From Kiritimatiellia bacterium (lineage in GTDB: Bacteria; Verrucomicrobiota; Kiritimatiellia; RFP12; UBA1067): DNA of 5,729 bases. Under the pieces are notes generated by a model. The model was not told the DNA's origin, searched no databases, and saw only the letters and a list, made by a program, of their open reading frames with translations. Location: positions 1 to 5,729 of the forward strand of contig JAFPDR010000075.1 of the NCBI GenBank assembly GCA_017389885.1. Reading direction: 5' to 3'. Shown here in pieces: positions 1 through 5,729 of this stretch (its first letter is position 1; the number at the start of each line of letters is the position of its first letter). The translations under genes and the position numbers were made by a program.

Positions 1-206
1 GGTGCATGGTGTTCCGCCTTTGGCGCGTGGTGCGCGACCTGCGGTCCCCTGGCGGGCGCGCGGCCGGCGGGGGCCTTCTGGTGGACCGCCGGGCCCTTCG
101 GCGCGGGGCCTCCGTGTCCGCCTTTCGGCGCGGCGAGGGTCGTTCCGCAGAGGGCCATGCATGCAAGGCCCGCGAGCATCAGCTTCATGTAGTTCCTGTT
201 GTCCAT
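1..206 (-). CDS. Small exported Pro/Ala/Gly/His-rich protein, C-terminus cut by the window edge
   Basis: This leftward gene has its start at 206 and no stop before base 1, giving 68 visible codons. The protein begins MDNRNYMKLMLAGLAC. A short charged n-region (to K8) is followed by a hydrophobic stretch (L9 to about L24) and a small-residue c-region TTLAAPKGG, so a Sec signal peptide cut after A25 or A26 is likely. Cys16 and Cys20 do not sit in a good lipobox, so a lipoprotein is less likely. The mature part is low in complexity: APKG/PAPKGP-like units, many Pro, Ala, Gly and Lys, and His pairs (HH at 59-60 and 66-67). I recognise no family, and metal or surface binding by the His residues would be speculation. 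The start is supported by a Shine-Dalgarno sequence 6 bases upstream and by the signal peptide starting right there. It diverges from gyrA. Confidence 0.72.
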   Translation of the reverse strand, partial: MDNRNYMKLMLAGLACMALCGTTLAAPKGGHGGPAPKGPAVHQKAPAGRAPARGPQVAHHAPKAEHHA

Positions 207-212
207 AACACA

Positions 213-218
213 CCTCTT
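213..218 (-). promoter_or_regulatory. Shine-Dalgarno site of the leftward exported-protein gene
   Basis: Read on the minus strand, this is AAGAGG, 6 bases before the ATG at 206. It favours that ATG over the next in-frame ATG (codon 7), which would remove the signal peptide's n-region. I found no convincing promoter for this gene. A TTGACG (minus strand, 270-265) has no usable -10 box at 16-18 bases. Confidence 0.65.
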
Positions 219-322
219 TCAACTTTCTTTTTTCGTTGTTGCGCAGGAGCCAATCTCCCGCTTACGTCAAGGTAGGCGAAGCCGCCGCGTAGTTCTGACA
301 GAGGAAAATCATTTTGTGTTTC

Positions 323-354
323 TACGCGCGCATACGCATACGCGCGCACGCGCG
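323..354. repeat. Alternating pyrimidine-purine (CG/CA/TA) tract with Z-DNA potential upstream of gyrA
   Basis: Every base from 323 to 354 alternates pyrimidine-purine without a break: 32 bases, or 16 dinucleotide steps, mostly CG with some CA and TA. The alternation breaks at A355. The tract contains a direct repeat of TACGCGCGCA (323-332 and 339-348), with TACGCA between the copies. Alternating CG/CA tracts are the classic sequences that flip to left-handed Z-DNA under negative supercoiling. It ends 13 bases before the gyrA -10 hexamer and covers the place where a -35 box would be expected (about 345-350). The alternation is read directly; Z-DNA formation in the cell is inference. Confidence 0.8.
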
Positions 355-364
355 ACGCGAAATT

Positions 365-373
365 TGGTATAAT
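365..373 (+). promoter_or_regulatory. Extended -10 promoter of gyrA (TGGTATAAT)
   Basis: A perfect TATAAT at 368-373 is preceded by TG at the extended -10 position (365-366). No TTGACA-like -35 box lies 16-18 bases upstream, where the sequence is the alternating CG tract. Extended -10 promoters are known to work without a -35 box. The expected transcription start lies about 6-9 bases after the hexamer, around 379-382. That is on or next to the gyrA ATG at 382, so the message would have a leader of 0-3 bases. Confidence 0.75.
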
Positions 374-381
374 ATGCCATT

Positions 382-3042
<2,661 letters not shown>

Positions 3043-3055
3043 CGGCTGCCGCGCC

Positions 3056-3706
3056 ATGCCTGTTTTCGTTCTGAACGGATGGGCGGCGAGTCCGCACGCG
3101 TGGGACCTGTGCATGTTCCCGCGCGAGCGCGTGTTCGGATACGTCGAGCAGCTCGACGGCGAACCGGAGCGCGCGCTCGAGGCGGCGCCGGACGGAGCGG
3201 TGCTCGTCGGTTGGTCCATGGGCGGAAGCGGCGCGCTGAGGCTTGCGCTGAAGTACCCCGAGAAGATCCGCGGACTCGTCCTCGTCGCGGCGACGGCGCG
3301 CATGATGAAGGCGCCGAACTGGAACGGAATGTCCGAGCGCCGCCTCGCCGCGCTCGAGATGGGCCTCAAGATGACGAAGGGCGAGGGATTCTTCGGGATA
3401 CCCGAGGGCAAGCCGAACCCCTACATGACCGACAGCGAGGAGAACCTCGCTCGCGGGCTCGTCTACCTGCGAGAGACGGACCTGAGGCTTCCGCTCATAG
3501 ACCTGATGGCGAGCGGACGCCTGAAGTGCCCGGTGCGGATATTCCAGAGCGAGCGCGACGGAATCGTCCGCCCGGAGAACGCGAAGTTCCTCGAGTCCGT
3601 CTTCCCGGGCTCGCGCGTCGACATGGTGCCGGGCGCGGAGCACGCGCTGCCGATAATGATTCCCGAGGCTATCGACTCCGCCGTCGCGGAGTGCCTCCTC
3701 GGCTGA
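3056..3706 (+). CDS. bioH: BioH-like alpha/beta hydrolase (probable pimeloyl-ACP methyl ester carboxylesterase)
   Basis: BioH removes the methyl group from pimeloyl-ACP methyl ester, ending the disguised fatty-acid stage of biotin synthesis in the cytoplasm. The 216 residues carry an alpha/beta-hydrolase catalytic triad. The nucleophile is S54 in the elbow GWSMGG (52-57), the acid is D168 in SERDGIV, and the histidine is H196 in GAEHALPI. The stretch GLVYLRETDLRLPL (about 134-147), just before the acid strand, closely resembles E. coli BioH GLEILKTVDLRQPL. It is about 40 residues shorter than E. coli BioH (256), mostly before the elbow. The usual HGW near the N-terminus is NGW here (7-9). It has no Shine-Dalgarno sequence and starts 13 bases after the gyrA stop, so translational coupling to gyrA is likely. 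The frame stays open upstream, but homology begins at MPVFVLNGW. No biotin genes are adjacent, so another small-ester hydrolase remains possible. Confidence 0.8.
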   Translation: MPVFVLNGWAASPHAWDLCMFPRERVFGYVEQLDGEPERALEAAPDGAVLVGWSMGGSGALRLALKYPEKIRGLVLVAATARMMKAPNWNGMSERRLAALEMGLKMTKGEGFFGIPEGKPNPYMTDSEENLARGLVYLRETDLRLPLIDLMASGRLKCPVRIFQSERDGIVRPENAKFLESVFPGSRVDMVPGAEHALPIMIPEAIDSAVAECLLG

Positions 3707-3713
3707 AAAACGC

Positions 3714-3719
3714 TATAAT
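3714..3719 (+). promoter_or_regulatory. Probable -10 box for the aldo/keto reductase gene
   Basis: A perfect TATAAT lies 7 bases past the esterase stop codon. A start near 3726 would give a leader of about 29 bases containing the Shine-Dalgarno sequence. There is no TTGACA-like -35 box at 16-18 bases and no TG extension, so the case rests on the hexamer and its position. Read-through from gyrA is the alternative, since I see no terminator between the genes. Confidence 0.5.
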
Positions 3720-3740
3720 TTCCGCATCACGGAGAGAGGA

Positions 3741-3745
3741 AGGGG
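3741..3745 (+). promoter_or_regulatory. Shine-Dalgarno site of the aldo/keto reductase gene
   Basis: AGGGG lies 9 bases before the ATG at 3755, within a purine-rich run (3731-3748). It supports this start over the in-frame ATG at 3773 (MPYARCG), which has AAAGG directly against the codon with no spacing. Confidence 0.7.
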
Positions 3746-3754
3746 AAACTGAGC

Positions 3755-4723
3755 ATGGATAGATATGAAAGGATGCCGTATGCGCGGTGCGGGCGGAGCG
3801 GACTAAGGCTCTCGCGCGTCGCGTTCGGACTGTGGCACAACTTCGGCACGTACGACGACTTCGCGAACATGGGCCGTCTCGTGACGCGCGCGTTCGACCT
3901 CGGGGTGACGCACTTCGACCTCGCGAACAACTACGGGCCCGAGCCCGGCTCCGCCGAGGAGAACTTCGGGCGTCTCCTCGCCACGGAGCTGAAGGGGCAC
4001 CGCGACGAGCTGATAGTCACCACCAAGGCCGGGCACCTCATGTGGCCGGGTCCGTACGGCGACTGGGGCTCGCGCAAGTCGCTGATGGCGAGCCTCGACC
4101 AGAGCCTGAGGCGGATGAAGCTCGACTACGTCGACATCTTCTACTCGCACCGTCCGGACCCGGAGACGCCGCTCGAGGAGACGATGGGCGCGCTCTCGGA
4201 CATCGTCCGCTCGGGCAAGGCGCTCTACGTCGGCATCTCGAAGTACTCCGCCGCGCAGACGCGCGCGGCCGCGGAGATCCTCGCGCGCAACGGCACGCCG
4301 CTCCTCATCCACCAGTTCAGGTACAACATGTTCACGCGCGGCATCGAGGGGGACGGACTCCTCGACGCGCTCGAGGAGGTCGGCGCGGGAGGCATCTGCT
4401 TCTCGCCGCTCGCGCAGGGGCTTCTCACGTCGCGCTACCTCGCGGGCATACCGTCCGACAGCCGCGCGGCGAAGAACGTCTTCCTCAAGTCCTCCGACAT
4501 CACGCCCGAGAGGCGCGCGCAGCTCCTGAGGCTCGACGCCTTCGCGAAGGCCCGCGGACTCACGCTCTCCGAGCTCGCCCTCAAGTGGAATCTGCGCGAT
4601 CCGCGCGTCACTTCCGTCCTCATCGGCGCCAGCCGCGTGGGCCAGCTCGAGGAGAATCTCGGCTTCCTCTCGAAGCCCGACCTCTCGTCCGCCGACCTCG
4701 AGGAGCTCGAGGGTCTGCTCTGA
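3755..4723 (+). CDS. yghZ: Aldo/keto reductase, YghZ/Gpr type (L-glyceraldehyde 3-phosphate reductase-like)
   Basis: This is a cytoplasmic NADPH-dependent reductase of the AKR fold. E. coli YghZ (AKR14A1) reduces L-glyceraldehyde 3-phosphate and methylglyoxal-type aldehydes. The 322 residues contain the family tetrad: D55 and Y60 in FDLANNYG, K91 in TTKAG and H132 in YSHR. Close matches to YghZ run throughout: CGRSGLRL, LGLWHNFG-like FGLWHNFG (24-31), PGSAEENFGRLL, MWPGPYG (96-102), GKALYVGIS, FSPLAQGLLTSRYL and the cofactor-phosphate segment SVLIGASRVGQLEEN (about 287-301). It is shorter than E. coli YghZ (346) at both ends, but the barrel looks complete. It probably has its own promoter just after the esterase gene. 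The physiological substrate cannot be told from sequence; Kv-beta-like AKRs are the nearest alternative family. Confidence 0.93.
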   Translation: MDRYERMPYARCGRSGLRLSRVAFGLWHNFGTYDDFANMGRLVTRAFDLGVTHFDLANNYGPEPGSAEENFGRLLATELKGHRDELIVTTKAGHLMWPGPYGDWGSRKSLMASLDQSLRRMKLDYVDIFYSHRPDPETPLEETMGALSDIVRSGKALYVGISKYSAAQTRAAAEILARNGTPLLIHQFRYNMFTRGIEGDGLLDALEEVGAGGICFSPLAQGLLTSRYLAGIPSDSRAAKNVFLKSSDITPERRAQLLRLDAFAKARGLTLSELALKWNLRDPRVTSVLIGASRVGQLEENLGFLSKPDLSSADLEELEGLL

Positions 4724-4749
4724 CGGCGAAAAAAACATGACGAATGTCG

Positions 4750-4779
4750 TTGACTTGGCACAAGCAAAATTGATAGAAT
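4750..4779 (+). promoter_or_regulatory. Sigma70-type promoter of the RRM-protein gene
   Basis: TTGACT (4750-4755) and TAGAAT (4774-4779) are separated by 18 bases, with TG at the extended -10 position (4771-4772). This is the only promoter in the window with both boxes. The expected start is near 4785, giving a leader of about 65 bases. The A/T-rich spacer contrasts with the GC-rich coding sequence around it. Confidence 0.72.
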
Positions 4780-4783
4780 TACT

Positions 4784-4804
4784 CCGCTTGAACGTGGAAG
4801 GCGG
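4784..4804 (+). other. Possible small hairpin at the 5' end of the RRM-protein mRNA
   Basis: CCGCTT (4784-4789) can pair with AAG(G)CGG (4798-4804) with one bulged G, leaving a loop of about 8 bases. It lies at the predicted transcription start. It could stabilise the message or regulate it, but the stem is short and could be chance. Confidence 0.25.
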
Positions 4805-4834
4805 GTGTCTTCGCGGACGGGCATGTTACACAAG

Positions 4835-4839
4835 AAGGA
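4835..4839 (+). promoter_or_regulatory. Shine-Dalgarno site of the RRM-protein gene
   Basis: AAGGA lies 10 bases before the ATG at 4850. It picks that start over the upstream in-frame GTG (4805) and ATG (4823), which would add a basic stretch ahead of the RRM fold that this family does not carry. Confidence 0.65.
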
Positions 4840-4849
4840 AAGAAGCAAG

Positions 4850-5197
4850 ATGGAAATCTATGTTGGTAACCTCGCGTACGCGACCACCGACGAAGGTCTC
4901 AAGGCGGCGTTCGCGCAATACGGCGAAGTTACCGCTGGACGTGTTGTGACCGATCGCATGACCGGGCGCAGCAAGGGATTCGGCTTCGTCACGATGCCCG
5001 ACGCCGCACAGGCGCAGGCCGCGATCGATGCCCTCAACGGACACGAACTCGACGGACGCACGCTCCGCGTGAACGAGTCGCAGCCCAAGCCCCGCGAAGA
5101 GCGTCGCGGCGGATTCGGCGGCGGCCGCGGTGGATACGGCGGGCGCGGCGGATTCGGAGGCGGTGACCGCGGTCCCCGCCGCGAGAGCCGCTGGTAA
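4850..5197 (+). CDS. RRM-domain RNA-binding protein with RGG/glycine-rich tail
   Basis: This is a single-RRM RNA-binding protein of the bacterial glycine-rich type (as in the cyanobacterial Rbp family), thought to bind single-stranded RNA in the cytoplasm and often linked to cold or stress. The 115 residues hold one complete RRM (about 2-75). RNP2 is IYVGNL (3-8) and RNP1 is KGFGFVTM (42-49), with the stacking aromatics Y4, F44 and F46 all present. The tail (about 79-115) is basic and glycine-rich, with RGG and RGGF/RGGY units at about 86-105, ending RRESRW. RGG tails add loose RNA affinity and favour self-association. The gene is a single-gene unit with its own two-box promoter, Shine-Dalgarno sequence and intrinsic terminator. 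GAA and CGT codons are more frequent than in neighbouring genes, as can happen in highly expressed or separately evolving small genes. The exact RNA target is unknown. Confidence 0.95.
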   Translation: MEIYVGNLAYATTDEGLKAAFAQYGEVTAGRVVTDRMTGRSKGFGFVTMPDAAQAQAAIDALNGHELDGRTLRVNESQPKPREERRGGFGGGRGGYGGRGGFGGGDRGPRRESRW

Positions 5198-5213
5198 TCG
5201 AGCGTCCCTCGAT
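5197..5213 (+). other. Short hairpin directly after the RRM-gene stop codon
   Basis: ATCGAG (5197-5202) and CTCGAT (5208-5213) form a perfect 6-bp stem around a 5-base loop. The stem begins on the last base of the TAA stop. No T-run follows, so it is not itself a terminator. It precedes the stronger terminator hairpin by 11 bases, and could protect the 3' end of the message. Confidence 0.4.
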
Positions 5214-5224
5214 GCCAATGAAAT

Positions 5225-5258
5225 GGAAGCGCGGCACATTCGCCGCGCTTTCGTTTTA
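5225..5258 (+). terminator. Rho-independent terminator of the RRM-protein gene
   Basis: AAGCGCGGC (5227-5235) and GCCGCGCTT (5242-5250) form a perfect 9-bp GC-rich stem around the loop ACATTC. It extends by a G-T wobble and a G-C pair, and is followed by the T-rich tail TCGTTTTA. It lies 27 bases after the stop codon. It should separate the RRM gene from rnhB, whose start codon is only 25 bases further on. Confidence 0.88.
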
Positions 5259-5283
5259 GACGGCGAAGGCAAGGCACCGGCAG

Positions 5284-5729
5284 ATGGCGGTCACGATAGA
5301 ACTTGAGCGCGAGCTCGGCGACCCCGTGATGGGGATCGACGAGGCGGGGCGAGGTCCGCTCGTCGGCGGCGTGTACGCCGCGGCGGTGTCCGTTCCGCTC
5401 GCCCTCGCCGAACGGCTCCTCGCCGGCGAGTGGAGCGAGATCAACGACTCGAAGAAGCTCTCCGAGAGGAAGCGCGAGCGCCTCGCGGAGACGATCAAGG
5501 CGACGAGCGGCTGCAGGTGGGCCGTCGCGAGCGCGAGCCCCGCCGAGATCGACGAGCTCAACATCCTCAACGCGACGCACCTCGCGATGCGCCGCGCGGC
5601 GGACGCGGTGGGCGCGGAGCACATACTCGTCGACGGACTTCCCGTGAAGACGCTCCCGCAGGCGCGCAGCGTCGTGAAGGGCGACGCGAAGTCGCTCCTC
5701 ATCGCCGCCGCGTCGATACTCGCGAAGAC
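5284..5729 (+). CDS. rnhB: Ribonuclease HII, C-terminus cut by the window edge
   Basis: RNase HII cuts RNA in RNA-DNA hybrids, in particular at single ribonucleotides built into DNA, using two metal ions. 148 codons are visible with no stop, of a protein usually about 200 residues long. The N-terminal motif MGIDEAGRGPLVGGV holds the acidic pair D19 and E20 and the GRG motif (22-24) that reads the RNA-DNA junction. NDSKKLSE (54-61) is the next family signature. D117 in VDGLPVK and D134 in VKGDAKS complete the four acidic active-site residues. The visible end, AAASILAK, is also a conserved segment. AAGG (5271-5274) lies 9 bases before the ATG and supports this start over the ATG at codon 16, which would begin directly at the GIDEAGRG motif. 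It sits just after a terminator with no clear promoter of its own. Confidence 0.96.
   Translation, partial: MAVTIELERELGDPVMGIDEAGRGPLVGGVYAAAVSVPLALAERLLAGEWSEINDSKKLSERKRERLAETIKATSGCRWAVASASPAEIDELNILNATHLAMRRAADAVGAEHILVDGLPVKTLPQARSVVKGDAKSLLIAAASILAK

Noticed and set aside
247..270. TTGACG as -35 of a promoter for the leftward gene
   Set aside because: No -10-like hexamer lies 16-18 bases downstream on the minus strand; the sequence there is CCTGCG-like.
2..275. Two plus-strand open frames at the left edge
   Set aside because: They lie opposite the leftward gene, which has a signal peptide and a Shine-Dalgarno sequence. Their products are Arg/Gly-rich with no recognisable domain.
3680..3712. 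Possible terminator after the esterase gene (GGAG/CTCC hairpin followed by AAAAA)
   Set aside because: The stem is only 4 bp plus an uneven internal loop, and the following run is A, not T, so it would not terminate rightward transcription.
3803..4738. 311-codon minus-strand frame across the aldo/keto reductase gene
   Set aside because: Same kind of antisense shadow; composition is Arg/Glu/Val-rich and no motif is visible, while the plus strand has a full catalytic tetrad.
4721..4738. Possible terminator after the reductase gene (run of seven A)
   Set aside because: No convincing stem precedes it, and the run is A, not T, on the transcribed strand.
4805..4849. Upstream starts (GTG 4805, ATG 4823) for the RRM protein
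   Set aside because: The RRM family begins within two or three residues of the IYVGNL motif, and AAGGA is well placed only for the ATG at 4850.

Overview
The window is GC-rich (roughly two thirds G+C by eye), gene-dense bacterial chromosome. One partial gene reads leftward from the left edge. Four complete genes and one partial gene then read rightward. I see no phage, transposon, CRISPR, tRNA or rRNA sequence. Strong use of CTC, GCG, GAG and AAG codons, free-standing TATAAT boxes and a bacterial RRM/glycine-rich RNA-binding protein fit several Gram-negative phyla. A PVC-type lineage (Verrucomicrobiota, Kiritimatiellota or Lentisphaerota) is a guess from overall look and cannot be proven here.

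Layout. (1) 1-206, minus strand: start of a small exported protein rich in Pro, Ala, Gly and His, cut by the window edge. (2) 207-381: divergent intergenic region. It holds a 32-base uninterrupted pyrimidine-purine alternation (323-354) and an extended -10 box (TGGTATAAT, 365-373) that ends 8 bases before the gyrA start codon. (3) 382-3042: gyrA, complete, DNA gyrase subunit A. (4) 3056-3706: a BioH-like carboxylesterase, 13 bases after gyrA and probably co-transcribed. (5) 3755-4723: a YghZ/Gpr-type aldo/keto reductase with its own TATAAT box and Shine-Dalgarno sequence. (6) 4850-5197: a 115-residue RRM protein with an RGG/glycine-rich tail, with its own -35/-10 promoter and a clear intrinsic terminator (5225-5258). 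(7) 5284-5729: rnhB, RNase HII, truncated at the right edge.

These are mostly housekeeping genes with no single shared pathway. GyrA supercoils DNA, RNase HII removes ribonucleotides and R-loop or primer RNA, the RRM protein binds RNA, BioH-like esterases release pimeloyl-ACP for biotin synthesis, and the YghZ-type reductase detoxifies small aldehydes.

The most interesting part is the gyrA control region. A tract with high Z-DNA potential sits exactly where a -35 box would be. It is followed by an extended -10 box and an apparently leaderless gyrA message; an in-frame TAA inside the -10 box and the lack of a Shine-Dalgarno sequence pin the start codon. This could be a built-in supercoiling sensor for gyrase homeostasis, but that is a hypothesis.
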